Assembly (NCBI RefSeq): GCF_029867415.1
Contig: NC_081180.1
Location: 239,266,823-239,330,822, forward strand
DNA length: 64,000 bases
From: Vicia villosa
Lineage: Eukaryota; Streptophyta; Magnoliopsida; Fabales; Fabaceae
Direction of reading: 5' to 3'
Shown: positions 1 through 11,602 of the stretch, piece after piece
How the letters are laid out: the number at the start of each line of letters is the position of its first letter
How positions within the stretch are numbered: position 1 is the stretch's first letter
Notes under the pieces: generated by a model
What the model was told of the DNA's origin: nothing
What the model saw: the letters and a program-made list of their open reading frames with translations, nothing else
The model's database searches: none
Made by a program: the position numbers and the translations under genes

Positions 1-1850
1 CTATAGTTTTTGGATATAACATAACCTCTACAGATGGAACGGGTTCTAAAGGTCCTTAGAGTTAACGACGAAATCAGATTTCTGCCATGCGATGGGCGAA
101 CCATCTTATGACAAATTTCATGACTAAGTCTCCTCCAAGTGGGGTTCTCGTATTAGCCATTCAAGGTGTTCACCTTGGGGACTAGCACTACACAACCACC
201 TCCTAACTTATGTTTTTCTCGTGTTTTTCAAAGCTCGGGTTGAGAGCTTCACTCAAGTATCATTCCCATACCCACAAATGAGTATATACATAAATAAATA
301 AAAAGCGGTAAAGCAAGAGTAAATAACACAAGAGTAAACATAAAGAACATAAGAATAAGCATAAAGAACACAAGAATAAACAAACAAAAGCAAACAAACA
401 AAAGCAGACACTCAAATACAAAACAAACTAAACTAGGGTTGACTCTCTTAGGGTCCAACGCCAAGTCGTCAAATAACTTCTCGATCCAACGTCGAGTTTT
501 CTTCCTTACAAAAAATTCTTTAAACCATACCGAAAGATCGAGTGACAAGAAGTGTACACCTCTTGAATACCTCGATTCTTTTGGATTAAAACATAAAATA
601 AAAAATTCATTAATAAAATCAAAGTGATCAAGTGACAAGAAGTGCACACCTCTTGAATACCTTCGATCCTTTGAATCAAAACACATTAATAAAATCAAAG
701 TGATCAAGTGACAAGAAGTGCACACCTCTTGAATACCTTCGATCCTTTGAGCTAAAACACATTAATCAAACCGAAAGATCCTGTGACAAGGGGTGAACAC
801 CTCTTGAATACCTTGATCTTTCGAATCAAAACACATTAATCAAACCGAAAGATCCTGTGACAAGGGGTGAACACCTCTTGAATACCTTGATCTTTCGAAT
901 CAAAACACATTAATCAAACCGAAAGATCCTGTGACAAGAAGTGCACACCTCTTGAATACCTTGATCTTTTGAATTAAAATACATTAATTAACTTGGACAA
1001 CAAGTGACAATGGGGCTCGCTCCTGTTCAATACCTTGGGTAAAGACGCGCTAGGTGAACACCTATGCTCAATCCTTTGCTAAATGTCCCTTTAAAACACA
1101 ACTTCAATTTCATTCAAACCTTTTTGCCTTATGGCCTTTTAAAACTCTTTTCATAAACGAGACACTTATCCGATTTTCAATACGAACATACTTCCACATG
1201 TGAAGATCGAATATCTTCCACTCGAATGCGATGATGGCCAAAATCATGTCTTATCTTGATTTAGTCATCCATTCTTGTAGTGATCTCATATCCATGTGCG
1301 CGTAGTATTTCCATTTGAAAGAGATCAAGTACCTCTCGCTAAAATCAACCAACAAACTTTCGTGGTTCTTCGCCCGAACTACGATTGCTCTGACTTTCCC
1401 ATTGCACTAGGGAATACGTAGGCACAAGATACAAACGTCTTGGCGAGCATAATAATAAAAAATCTTTTCTTTTTCCTTCATAATAATAAAAAATCTTTTC
1501 TTTTTCCTTCATAATAATAAAAAACCCTAAAAAACATTTCTTTCATCTTTTCTCGATTAATAAAGCATAAGAACACAAGAACACAAACATTACACTAAAC
1601 ACTCAAACGTGAAACTGACTAAATGGGTCCCATCGAGTACGATGGAGGTGAGGGGTGCTAACACCTTCCCCTTGCTTAACCGACTCCCGAACCCTAATTT
1701 GGTTACAAATGACCATCTTATCCTTTTCTTTTCTCTTTGTGGGTTTTATCGATATTTTCCCTTTCCTTCTTGGAATAAATAAAGTTCGGTGGCGACTCTG
1801 TTGTACTTCGAATGCGTGAAAACGCGTCGAGTCACATTTTTACCGCTACA
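1..1850 (+). repeat. Ogre-type LTR, 3' part, truncated by window edge
   Basis: This is the downstream part of a long Ogre-family LTR in plus orientation. Three marks support this. A block at 1369-1452 matches the reverse complement of about 16130-16205 in the intact Ogre LTR: it has the same 'ACTACGATTGCTCTGACTTT', then 'ATACGTAGGCACAAG', then 'TTGGCGAGCA'. A 'GGTGCTAACACCTTCCC' block lies near 1655. The end is GGTGGCGACTC..., closing with CGCTACA at 1850. No coding capacity was recognised; open frames at 249-725 and 439-627 fall in repeats. The start lies outside the window. Confidence 0.75.
535..1010 (+). repeat. Tandem array with a 74-76 bp unit inside the LTR
   Basis: About six to seven units share the core GTGACAAGNNGTGNACACCTCTTGAATACCT followed by GATC-TTT-GAAT. 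Unit starts (GTGAC) fall near 542, 632, 708, 783, 857 and 931, so the spacing is 74-76 bp after a first 90-bp unit. A more diverged copy begins near 1000. The 783 and 857 units are nearly identical, suggesting recent slippage or unequal exchange. Confidence 0.85.
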
Positions 1851-2056
1851 GAAAGTGGCGAACAATTATTTAATGTCTAAGAATAAAATGAAACTTGGAT
1901 AAATAAGCAACTATGTGGATGCAAAGCTATTTTTTAAATAAAAGGTCAAATTTTGTTAAATATGCGAAGATGTAACACTTGAACGACAAATGCATGCGAA
2001 GTATGAAGGTGACAAACTATATGTAAAAAGACTAGGTCAAAAATTGGGGTGCGACA
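1851..2056. repeat. Primer-site stub and an opposing Ogre LTR start
   Basis: The LTR end at 1850 is followed by GAAAGTGGCGA, which resembles the first bases of the Ogre tRNA-Arg primer site (GAAAAATGGCGAC in the intact copy) and then diverges. At the other end, 2037-2056 read on the minus strand is TGTCGCACCCCAATTTTTGA, the typical first bases of an Ogre LTR. So an LTR end in plus orientation faces an LTR start in minus orientation only 190 bp away. No gene is seen between them. Confidence 0.6.
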
Positions 2057-3207
2057 AGACTCTAGTTACATGATTGGATCCGATGATAGAAATAGCATCA
2101 AAGGAAAGTTTGCAATGGCCTTAGGGGCAGGTACGACATACGTTGGATGACAACGATGATATGTTTGAAGTGGTCGAGAAGTGGGGGGTCAACCGTAGGA
2201 ATATCTAGTAGGTATGGATCTATAGGTTGATTGAGAACAATGGTAGATGGGACATTAATAACTTTCGGAACAGATGTGGGAGTACTTTCTTGAAAGGGTT
2301 TTAGAGTTATGTGGCTTGACTTGAATATGGAACAGACTCGAAGAAGGTAACATCGATCGATATGAGGTATCATTTTAAAGTATGTGAATAGAAACAATAA
2401 TCTTTTTGGGGTCGATGATAACCAAGAAACACATTTTAGTAATCGAGATGATAGTTTATCAAGTTCGAGAAAGATATTGTGAACAAAGCATGTAGACTCG
2501 AAGACATGGGGAGGAATTGGGAGAAGGGGAATGGGGAAAATTTGAGTGAGGTATTTTGTCGTTAAGGACATATGATGGCATGCGGTTTATGAGATAACAT
2601 GTTGTTAGCACACCATCCCCCCAGAACCGGAGTGAAACATTACCATTGAGAAGACTGGGATGACCTAACTAAGCATGGATAGTGAGTGGGGAATCTTTGG
2701 CTGAGCATGTCTAAGATGATACTAAGAGGTAATAAAGACCTTGAGACTCACATCTGACGCCAATCATCTGTCCCAAACTCCGATCCTACAGAGTAACACT
2801 ACTATTAGTGAAGGTGACAATACAATCAAGAAAAACGATTTAAACAACTGACTGAAAGTAAATTAAATGGACAATTAGGTACATATAAAACAAAAGTAAC
2901 AGAGAGAGATAGAAGGTAGACTTTGAACAGTATCAATTCCTTCGGATCAGGTTTGAGAACTATTGGCAAATATTATAGTAAATAAGAAATCAGGGGTAGA
3001 GAGGAAAGAGAAAAGATTTTTATTACCGATAACATGACCAGGCGTGCCAGATTCAAGGATCCATGGTCCAAGAGAAGATGATTAAGAGAAGCAAACCGAT
3101 GAATTACCAGTGTGTGCAACCGGAACAATAAAATCTAATATTTGATAATTCTGATACATCCTAAGAAAATCATCGTAGTTTGACGTAAAGTTCTGAGGAG
3201 TAGCCAT
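2057..3207 (-). pseudogene. Ty1/copia gag-protease-integrase remnant
   Basis: Read on the minus strand, the segment starts at an ATG at 3207 (MATPQNF...). It continues through a protease-like WILDSG-type stretch near 3050-3070 and reaches integrase-like text near 2575-2640 (FWGD-VLTTCYLINR, a copia integrase hallmark). A 157-codon open stretch at 2098-2571 matches the copia region after the integrase core (FVHN, KCV, RCY and a weak 'ES(T)P'). Several stop codons and frame changes interrupt it, so it is dead. RT and RNase H were not recognised. The primer site is at 4266-4279, so the element is minus oriented and its front part was later split by a MITE. Confidence 0.7.
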
Positions 3208-3596
3208 GAGTATGTGAAAAGACAAAATATCAAGCGAACCGAGTGAAAAAAGCTTTGTTTAAACTGGATCATAATTTTCCATGAGTGGAAAATAAAACAG
3301 GAGGCCAAATTTGGAGCAACGGAATTAAGACTAGTGGGTCGGTGGAAAAGTCGTCGGGATCAGCCATAGGACGCGCTGCCACGCGCAGTTCAGGTGGCGG
3401 CGCGTGTGCATGCTTCAGAAGATGAAAAATTTGGGAATGGTCGGATTGGAGGAGGCACTTCTACCGGTAGTGTTGGTTTGTCGATAGGTCGCCGGAATTA
3501 GTAGTGATGGCGGCGACAATGCGATGGTGGCCGGAAAAATTCGATGTCAAAATGAGTTACGACAATATATGAAAGACGAACCAAAGTTATGACAGG
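3208..3596 (-). other. Leader/gag region of the decayed copia element
   Basis: This more GC-rich stretch lies between the copia ATG at 3207 and the MITE at 3597. The minus strand would be the 5' leader or an N-terminal gag extension of the element. No intact frame or domain was recognised. Beyond the MITE the same leader resumes (4204-4265) and reaches the primer site. Confidence 0.4.
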
Positions 3597-3855
3597 TAGG
3601 GGTGGAAATAGGCCAGGCCGGCCTACAGGGGCCTACGACCCAGTCTACATAGGCCTAGGCCAGGCCAGGCCTATTTAATAAAGAGGTCAGGCTTAGGCTT
3701 TTTTAAAAGCCTATTTTATTAAATAGGCCAGACTTGGGCTATTAAAAAAGTCTATGAAGCCTTATAGGCCGGCCTATATTTTCATATATATTAGAAATAT
3801 GTTAAATAAGTTGGTTCATGTATGCATATATATTAGGGAAAAAAAGCTAAATAGG

Positions 3856-3930
<75 letters not shown>

Positions 3931-4195
3931 CAAATGCTAAATAGGTTCACTTATATATGTATATATAGGCCGACCTACAAGACTTCTTAAGTTATATAGA
4001 TTAATTGAAAACTTTAATGAGATACAGGCTTTTTAAATAGGCTTTCAGGTCAGGCCAGGCTTTTAAAAAGGCCAGGCCAGGCCAAAAAACTGAGCCTATG
4101 ATAGGCCTTAGGCCAGACTTAGGCCTTTTAAGTTTATCGTAGGCTAGGCTCAGGCCTTCTAAAGCCTAGCCTAGCCTAGCCTATTTCCACCCCTA
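3597..4195. mobile_element. hAT-like non-autonomous element (MITE), 599 bp
   Basis: The ends are perfect inverted repeats, TAGGGGTGGAAATAGG and its complement. The element is flanked by an exact 8-bp direct repeat, ATGACAGG (3589-3596 and 4196-4203). An 8-bp duplication and a TAGGG-type end are characteristic of the hAT superfamily. The interior consists of subterminal AGGCCAGGCC and GGCCTA repeats in both orientations plus a long (TA)n run. There is no transposase, so it would depend on one supplied elsewhere. It sits in the leader of the decayed copia element. Confidence 0.85.
3863..3929. repeat. (TA)n microsatellite
   Basis: An uninterrupted TA dinucleotide run of about 67 bp lies inside the hAT-like MITE, roughly at its centre. 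Confidence 0.95.
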
Positions 4196-4265
4196 ATGAC
4201 AGGATTTACCAAAAATTCTCATTGGATGACAATAGGTCAACCGAGTAAAGGATTGTCTCTCAGCA

Positions 4266-4279
4266 GACTCTAGATACCA
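4266..4279 (-). other. Copia primer-binding site (initiator tRNA-Met type)
   Basis: The minus strand reads TGGTATCTAGAGTC, close to the usual plant copia primer site TGGTATCAGAGC. It marks the 5' end of the internal region of the decayed copia element, whose 5' LTR should lie just above (from about 4282). I could not define that LTR's far end. Confidence 0.6.
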
Positions 4280-4283
4280 TATT

Positions 4284-5435
4284 AAAATACGAGACTAAAA
4301 AACATCTGAATAAACAGTGTATTTTTAAAAGCACTAAGAATAATTTTCTATATACAGATATAATAAACATTATCATAAAAAAATAATATATCTATATCTG
4401 TTTCTAAATATAAGATCCCGTAGACAAAGTTATGTTAATATTTGTGAAAGTTTGAACATGGTCTTATATTAAAGGATAACAAACATAAAAGTTATTCAAC
4501 ATATTTTCTTTTAATCTCTATAAAATCATGAACTTTTAAATTTTAGTTTTAAAAAAAATATCTGTCATTATTTTTATTATTTAGCCGTTTTTGAAGATTT
4601 AAACTGGTTTCTTTGTTAAATATTTTCAAAATAAAAACTATTATTATAAACTGCAATATAATGAGAGTTAAACTTAATAAAATTTTGATTTTGTATAAAT
4701 TAATGCTCAATTAAAATGAATTTTATCATTAACAATTACGATATGGATGATAAAAGAGAGAATATGTGTAAGAATAAAATAACACTGTCATCAGGCACCA
4801 TTACCCACCCACTGGGGTAACCTTAGCTGTATTTTGTGATTTTTCAAATATATAAAATAAATTATGCAGATAAATAAGTTTGTGTTTTTCATTATTCAAG
4901 TGGATAAAACACATGGTGAGAATGAGTCAGACTCTGATCACAAGCAGGTGCAGCAATCAAGTAGGACTTTAAGTTGAAAACGAAATAATTCCACTTCTTT
5001 TGTTGGAATGTCTTTTCTGTTGCGTTGGTGGATAAGATCTTCAACCTGTTTGCCTGCCTGTTTCTTGAAGCAGCCCACGTGCATTAAGTCCTTCACATGG
5101 AATATTGACCACAAAAACCACCTCACCTTCAACTATCATTGTGAGTGATTCAATATTACTTGGAAATAATATAGCTGAAGTTTGTGTTTGATTATGCGGT
5201 GAAAATAATTGATTTTGACATAATTGAGTTCAAGAGGTTGTGAACGAATATTGTGAACTTGTGATTTGAACTGAACAAATATAGAAAACCAATATAAAAT
5301 ACAAGTTCTAAAATACATCATTAAACAATAGAGAAGATGATGAGTATACCGCGTTTAACAACATAATTTCATCACAAGGAGAAGTTTAACGCGAATTAGA
5401 TATCATCATCGACAACACTCTAAACGAATACCGCT
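4284..5435. other. AT-rich sequence without a recognised gene
   Basis: The first part is probably decayed copia LTR, by position next to the primer site. The rest is AT-rich. Short minus-strand frames at 4938-5132 and 5136-5321 show no domain. The part just below 5436 serves as 3' UTR and downstream region of the CSU1 gene. Confidence 0.5.
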
Positions 5436-8400
5436 TTAAGTTTTCATCGCAGGTCTAACCAGCCCCAAACCAGAGCCGCTTCCCAAATGCTTGAAATCTT
5501 TGGCCTCAAGATTATCATCGTGACCAGCAAAACCTGTACCTCCCCTCTTCAAATTCACCAGATGTCTCTCTTTACATGCCTTGTTGCAAACAAGACAAAC
5601 CTTGTCGACCGCCATAAATCTGTCGGAACATTTTTTGCAAAACACATGCCCGCATGAACTGAGGGCAACAAGTGACATTGTGTTGGTGAGAGTGGTTTTG
5701 CAGCTAGGACAAACGTAGCTCCTATCAAGGGCGTTGGAATTTTTCTGCACGCTGGTATCTTCAGTGAACTGGATAGGGAAAAGTGTCTTTAACTTCAGAT
5801 TCTCCTTGCCTTCTGGACAGATAGTAGTGGTAGATGGAGCGTCTACTTTAACAGAAGCTTCTGGTGTAGCGGAAGGCAGCCAAAATGCCTTCATTGTCCT
5901 AAGGGCTTCCTCCTCGTAGGAAGTGACTTTCACACTGTTTGCTCCATGGAAACCATTCTTATCTCGGCTATAGCTTCTATCGCTGTATTGTGGTACAGCA
6001 CCGTGATTCTGCTGATCAAATGCATCAAGTTCTTTAGCCTTCTGCAACGTTAATTTCTCTTCTTCCTCTTCTTTTTCTTGCTTCTGCTGAGCAGAATGTG
6101 CCACAAGCCTCCTGTTATATTGCAAATGGAAATACCACAAACAACATTGTTAATGTTCACAACAAAAACAAAACAAAAAAATATCACATGCATAAGGACA
6201 ACATATATTTAAATGTTCTGAACAAAATAATGGAATATATTCTGCATAAGAACTTAGACCAGCTATCACAATTTACGCGAAACAGAAAACTCTTGACAGA
6301 AGTAATAAATTCGTTTAGTTTATCATACAGAAAAGTTGCAAAAATTAAACAATGGCAGCTAATAGAGCTCCTAATCTATTTAAGGAATAAGGAAATTGTC
6401 GAAAGTGTGAAAGTTTATGTCAACGTTGAGGAAGTTAAATCAAATGGAAAGTTAAACCAAACAAAGCCAAGTGAATAGCTCATGAAAAATTGGTTCAGTT
6501 ATGGTAGCTGGCCTTTTGAGGGACTAACTAGTACTACCATAAAACAAAAAGACTGACGAGAGATGGAATCATCCATTGATTTCTTTTAGCATTCAGTTGA
6601 GAAAATGAAGGAACAAAGAATGTTTGTGAAGAAGAAATGGAGTAGCCAATAAATTTTGGTTACAATGACAAAAAGTAAAAAGAAGTCAAAGTGCTAAGGT
6701 GACAGGACCAGTTCTTGATCAAAAAGGATTCAAACCATCCTTTATCTGTCATTGAAACTGTCAGATCAGGAAGTTCCCAATGCAACAATGGAGATCCAAG
6801 CCAACGATAGCTTGACCATGCTCCCACCGGTTTCTAACCCACATGTGTTTGATATTGACATTACCGGTAGAGCAAACAACGTTTAGAACAGCAATGAGTG
6901 TGTCTCTCTTGAGTAACTGGACTCGATCAATTACCGATCCACTACCACCGACCCCAAGAGCCACCACATAGTAATCGTTATGCGGCGATTTGCATGTCCT
7001 TCACAGGAAATAATTAATTATTTTTGGTCTTAACTATATAATTCATAGAGGAATGGAGTCTCGGTAGTCCAGAGTTCAGTCAGGAATAATAAAAGTATGG
7101 TTAAAAATTACTACAAACATGGATCGGATTTGGGTGCTCCCGATCAATTCTAAAAGAAGAGGAAAAAGAAAGCACCACATGGAAACTTTGCAAAATAGGC
7201 TTGTTTTTTGCAGAGTTATCAATCCCAGGGAACAGTGGCACTATCTCGGGAAAGCGGCGCGGAGGGCAGGCGCTATTTGAAAGCCCATAGCGCCGCAGTT
7301 TACAACAAGGTGCTATTGGAGTGTTCGCGGGTTGCAGGAGTGGAGCACTTCCCAGCCCAGAGCTGGTTAAAACCTGCTATCTGTTTTAACCCAGAAAAAA
7401 CCTAGTTTACCTTAAAAAAAATTAGCTTTTGAGCACTTTTGTGTCATTACGGACAGTTTAGCCCTAACCTCAGAGCTCTTTTCACTACCTTCACCGTGTT
7501 CTCACTCTCGTTCCCAATCTTCTATCATTTGATCACTTCCACCCCATTGTGCTCGATTCCTTCCCTCCCAGTGTTTGATTCCTTCTATCCCAGCACTGCC
7601 GCTCTTCTTTTTTGCTCTCACTCTCCTTGTTATTCTTTAAAACTTTTCTTTTTTCCTCTCTTGTGTTCTCACTGTCCTCTGTTTTCTTTAAAGTAATAAT
7701 AAGTCAATAGTTATTATTCATATCTGTTTTTTATTAAGAGTTGTTGAATTTGATTAAGAGTTTTTTATTAAGCTTTGTGCTTTGATATTTGATTTTACAA
7801 ATCTTTTATGGATATTGTGTTACTCATTTAGTTTTACGTTTTATAGCTATAACTCATAATTTGTCCAAAAAATAGTCAAATAGTGGTTATCCCGGTATCC
7901 CATTTTTTTGGTCGGCCGCTCCGATCCGTTATCTAGGATTCATAACTCTGGTTTGTTGAGCTAAAGATTGAGCCTAAGCAGGCTTTAGTAAGGAGATTAA
8001 TAAAGGAAAACTAAAAAAGCGGTTCTTCAATTAGCCTCTATAATGGCTTTAATAGCCCAAGCGCCAGCCCAAAGAATTGAAGGAATACATGCACAAATTC
8101 TCTTACCATTTCTGGAGCCACCTTCTTTGGGCTCAATGAAGTGAACAGCTCAAGAGAAATCAGCATATAAAAAATGATACAAATACTGGGGCATAACCCC
8201 TGTGATTAGGGTGCATTGAACAGAAATTCAAATTCCAAGGAAACAAACTTTTCAGAAAGAATCTGGTGGTGGTAAGACAGAATGGGAATGCAAGAAGGAG
8301 CTGGAAGATTGCATCAAGGATGGGAGAAGTAAAACGCTATAGCAGAGATCGGGAGGAAGCTTATTACATACTCCCTCCGTCCCAAATTATAAGAGAAAAT

Positions 8401-9992
8401 CACTTTTTAGATTCATTGAAGAATTAATGTATCTGGTCTTTATATAGACCAAATACATTAATTATTCCATGAATCTAAAAAGTAATTTTCTCTTATAATT
8501 TGGGACAGAGGGAGTATGCTGTATCATCTTATTCAAAATTTGGAGTGTTTGAAGCTGTCAGGCAAAGTAAAGACATAAATGGAGTGTAACTCTCAAACTT
8601 TCAGAAGGATTTTGATGGAGTACCCGATAATGGAAATGCTTCAGACCGAGAAGGGTGAGGAACTTATTAGAAAAGCTACAAATGTTGATCCTCGTGATGC
8701 CTAGGCTTATCTTGACCTGAGAGAGAATCTTTAATTTTGACCACCAACATGGGAGCAGCACTAGACGCATTTAAAACCACTAATTCATTTTAAAGATGGT
8801 AGATCAAAATATATCAAATGAATTATTCAAAAAATTATTGGTGTTCTGTTTGAAAAGGGGTTCCATCTCAGTAACTATTTTTTATGCTCATTAATTGACT
8901 TCTCTAAGAAATTGGTGATGAGCTTACATAAAATAAGTGTCTAGCAGCACAGGATATCTTTCCGCTTTTATCATTGGCCTGTGGCATATATTTTGGCGTA
9001 TAGGTAGAAGTGTAGGACACTGGAATTGTGTGTCAGTGTTGTCACACACCCTATGTTCAATAGTTTTAAGAAAGCAATGTAAAGAAGGCTGAGGGATAAC
9101 CATGACTTCAAAATTAAAAACACCGACCGCTCCTAGATTAATATGAAATCAAGAAATACAATTTGCCTTATTAAAGCCCAAAATACTCTTGGTCTTGGAC
9201 AGTGTTTTGCGAGCAATAACCACTAGTCCAGCACTATTTCTGAATCTTACTTTCCTTGTTTCCATGGTCATGTTTCAAGCAGTTTGAGGAAGGTTATTTC
9301 TACCAGCATACATCTATTTTCCTTCTAGTTCTATATTCTAAGTCTGCTGCCAGAAACCGATTCATCCGAGTTTAATGTTTAGTCAGAACAAAATATTGAT
9401 CATGACAATAACGAAGATTTGAGCTCCAATAGATTGCCAGGCATACATTGAAAACACGACGCCTACACTGACACGTCTACATCAATAATAATTTTTAAAA
9501 AATAAATTAATTAAAAGTAATCACAAGTGACAGTATCGGTATCCACGGACACACCTTTTTTCACCTTTTTTTCAAAGATGTCGGTTTATCTAGTGGCTAG
9601 CAAGTTATGAATTCAATTCCAACCAAACAAGTTTACTTTTTATTGATTATAATCAGTTCTGCTGTTCATATAATCACTATATATCACACATATTTCAATC
9701 TACACAAATTAAACATTCAAATTTATCAAATAAAAGAAAAATCTCGAGAGTACCTTTGAATATCCTTCTTCTGAGACAACAAGCACTCAAGAATGCACTC
9801 TTTACAGAAAAGGTGACCTTTTTGGCAGCTCATAGGGTCAATTAACGATTTGAGACAGAGGGAGCAAGCATCGAAGGGTTTGATGGAATCCTTCCCCAAC
9901 CTCTCCTTCTGCGTTCCATATCCAAGCTTCCGCTTCTCGTCGTACGTGAAGAACGCGAGATCGTTGTTGTTCTTCGAATGTCTCTGAGGCAT
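5436..9992 (-). CDS. CSU1: NOSIP/CSU1-type RING E3 ubiquitin ligase, two exons
   Basis: Exon 1 is 9992-9754 and exon 2 is 6111-5436, giving 915 nt and 304 residues. The donor at 9753 (AAAG/GTACTC) and acceptor at 6112 (AACAG/G) join in frame within an arginine codon. The start is the ATG of MPQRHSKNN, which begins the conserved family N-terminus; an ATG four codons upstream is less likely. The N-terminal half has a split RING/U-box-like domain (C43, C46, H60, C63, C66), then a Glu/Lys-rich helix (about 84-115). A second C-terminal RING motif has C214, C217, C233, H235, C238, C241, C252 and C255. The protein ends in the family's GSGSGLGLVRP motif. From established knowledge, Arabidopsis CSU1 (COP1 SUPPRESSOR 1) is an E3 ligase controlling COP1 level in seedlings, and animal homologues bind nitric oxide synthase. 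All key residues are present, so the gene looks functional. Confidence 0.88.
6112..9753 (-). other. Large CSU1 intron (3,642 bp) with transposon debris
   Basis: This is the single intron of the CSU1 gene, bounded by GT (9753-9752) and AG (6113-6112) on the minus strand. It contains a Stowaway MITE (8371-8514). A GC-rich block with CGGCGC and AGCGCC motifs (about 7230-7310) is followed by a C/T-rich stretch (7440-7690), probably an old insertion of unknown class. An open frame at 6761-6967 (minus) has no domain I can name. No second gene is evident. Confidence 0.75.
8371..8514. mobile_element. Stowaway MITE (Tc1/mariner type), 144 bp
   Basis: The ends are CTCCCTCCGTCCC... and its complement ...GGGACAGAGGGAG, the classical plant Stowaway terminus, flanked by TA dinucleotides (8369-8370 and 8515-8516). 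Nearly the whole element folds back on itself: the arm 'ATAAGAGAAAATCACTTTTT' returns inverted around 8480-8500. It sits in the CSU1 intron and encodes nothing. Confidence 0.95.
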
Positions 9993-10200
9993 TTCTTTCC
10001 ACAATCACCAATTTTACACGGAAAATTGTTAGGGTTTGAGATATTCAAGTTTCAGATTTTCGATTTTGATTGATTTTCGATTTGTTTCCCAAAGGTAGTG
10101 TTGATTTTTGGTTTTTCCAGACTCATTTGTGGTAATGGGCTTTTTCAGTTTAATGGGCCTTTTACATGGGCTTTTTTTAATTTCTTTTGAGAATTTCTTC
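9993..10200 (-). promoter_or_regulatory. CSU1 5' UTR and proximal promoter
   Basis: This is the region upstream of the CSU1 start codon. Three copies of a TGGGC(C/T) motif lie close together (near 10136, 10153 and 10167). Such site-II-like elements are common in promoters of plant housekeeping and growth-related genes. No clear TATA box is seen. An inverted-repeat element begins at 10201 and limits the native promoter to about 200 bp. Confidence 0.45.
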
Positions 10201-10651
10201 AGGATTTAAGATGTCGCCCCCAAAAATTATATTTGGCACCCCAATGACAAGTGCTATTACTCTTATGCCCTTACAAAAATTTTTGAAATTTTTTTTGTGT
10301 TTACCGGAAATTTCAAGAAAATAATAGAATTTTTCCGAAACTTCCGAAAAATATTACCGGATATTTCGAAAAATTCGATAGTTCATTTTCGACAAAAAAA
10401 ATATTTTTTTACACTACCAAAATTTCCAATAAATTACAGCAATTTTCAAAATTTATAAGAAATTTCCATAAATTCTAAAATTTTCAAAAGTATACAAAAT
10501 TTTTATTTTTGAAAAAATTCATACTCGAAATTTTGAAAAAAGTACCAAAATTTTCGTTCTTACCACCCCCGAATTTGTTCATAGGCAATATGAGAATTAA
10601 GCAAAAATGGGGAGTGTCCCAAATAATTTTGGGGATGACATCTTAAATCCT
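10201..10651. mobile_element. Non-autonomous element with 29-bp inverted ends, possibly Mutator-like
   Basis: The left end AGGATTTAAGATGTCGCCCC and the complement of the right end AGGATTTAAGATGTCATCCC match closely over about 29 bp. Imperfect 9-bp direct repeats flank it (GAATTTCTT and AAATTTCTC, 7 of 9). Long inverted ends and a 9-bp duplication would fit a Mutator-like MITE. The interior is AT-rich with many TTTCGAAA-like repeats and no reading frame. Confidence 0.6.
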
Positions 10652-11200
10652 CAAATTTCTCTTTGCACTCTTATACCTTTTCCAAGGCCCTTGGCGAAAT
10701 GTCAAAAATGTCATTTGTTTTTAGAAATATATCTCCGAATGCACCAAATCTCATTTTTTACCAAAAGTTAGTTCGGAGATGCATCTCTGAATTTTTTGGA
10801 GGTTAATTCGAAAATGTTTCTCCAAATTTTTCTGAGACTGCATTATCATTGTATTGAAACTTTACGGCTTCCATTCATAACTATTTAACAGACATTATCA
10901 TTTTGTTGAAACCTGACAGCTTTCATTCATAATTATCTATCATACATGTTTGACATTATAAGAATAGTGAAACTATTACATGTTTTGAGTTTTAATTGTT
11001 ATAAGAAATTGTGTTAGAACTTACAACTTTGTCAATATTGTCCACTTTCGAGGAATATAAATTATAAGGTGCAAGAGTTTAGAACAAAGATGCTATCTGG
11101 ACTAATTTTTTAGTTATCAGTGACAGTTCCTTTGTTGTATTATCATCCACTTGCTTAGCATTTGTATTTTTCTCTTTAGATTAATAATAATATTTTAAAT
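10652..11200. other. Intergenic sequence, no gene seen
   Basis: This AT-rich spacer lies between the inverted-repeat element and the copia LTR. Short internal similarity is visible around 'TCGGAGATGCATCTC' near 10773, and the phrase 'ATTATCATT-GTTGAAAC' recurs at about 10850 and 10895. No coding or RNA feature was recognised. Confidence 0.5.
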
Positions 11201-11602
11201 TGTGAGATATTGGATCGAACTCTAGTATAGTCGAAGGGTAGCTTCTTGGTTCGACAGGATTAAGCATGAAGTCGAAGGTTGTTCACATGCTTGTGTCGAA
11301 GATGATAGGGGGTTAGCATGTTAAATTAGGTTTTAGTTTTTAAACCCTAATTTATAAAGTTAGCTTGTTTATTAAGTTGGCTTGTATAATGGGCCTTGTG
11401 GAAAAAACCCATTAGTTAGTATGTTAGGTTTTATTATAAATAGCATACTAGTCTCTCATCATTGCTAAGTTGCAAATCCTAATTTAGGGTGAGAGAGGTT
11501 ATTTGTTATTCTTGTAAACTTGTAATCTTGTTTTAAGAGAAAGTAAAAGAATAGCAATTATAATCAATTCTTGTGTTCTTCTTATCTTCCCTAATTCCTA
11601 TT
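11201..11602 (+). repeat. Copia 5' LTR, upstream part
   Basis: It begins TGTGAGATATTGG and runs to the Tat insertion point. The last 5 bases (CTATT, 11598-11602) are the duplicated target. The remaining 17 bases of the LTR (to ...CTTGACA) are at 42894-42910. A TATA box lies at 11435-11442. Downstream of it 'TAATCTTGTTTTAAGAG' and 'ATTCTTGTGTTCTTC' form the R/U5 part. No matching 3' LTR occurs in the window. Confidence 0.8.
11435..11442 (+). promoter_or_regulatory. TATA box of the copia LTR
   Basis: TATAAATA lies about 160 bp before the Tat insertion and 235 bp from the LTR start, as expected for the U3 promoter of a short copia LTR. The transcript would now be cut by 31 kb of inserted DNA. 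Confidence 0.6.

Noticed and set aside
535..1010. 74-bp repeats considered as a CRISPR-like array
   Set aside because: Units are contiguous tandem repeats without unique spacers, in plant LTR DNA.
3863..3929. Long TA run considered as a separate biological signal
   Set aside because: It is a simple microsatellite inside a MITE.
6761..6967. Minus-strand 68-codon frame in the CSU1 intron, considered as a fragment of an exonuclease-like or other nuclear gene
   Set aside because: No motif order fits any family I know; it is short and lies in transposon-rich intron sequence.
8341..8520. Strong inverted repeat considered as a microRNA precursor
   Set aside because: The ends and TA duplication are those of a Stowaway MITE, which explains the hairpin fully.
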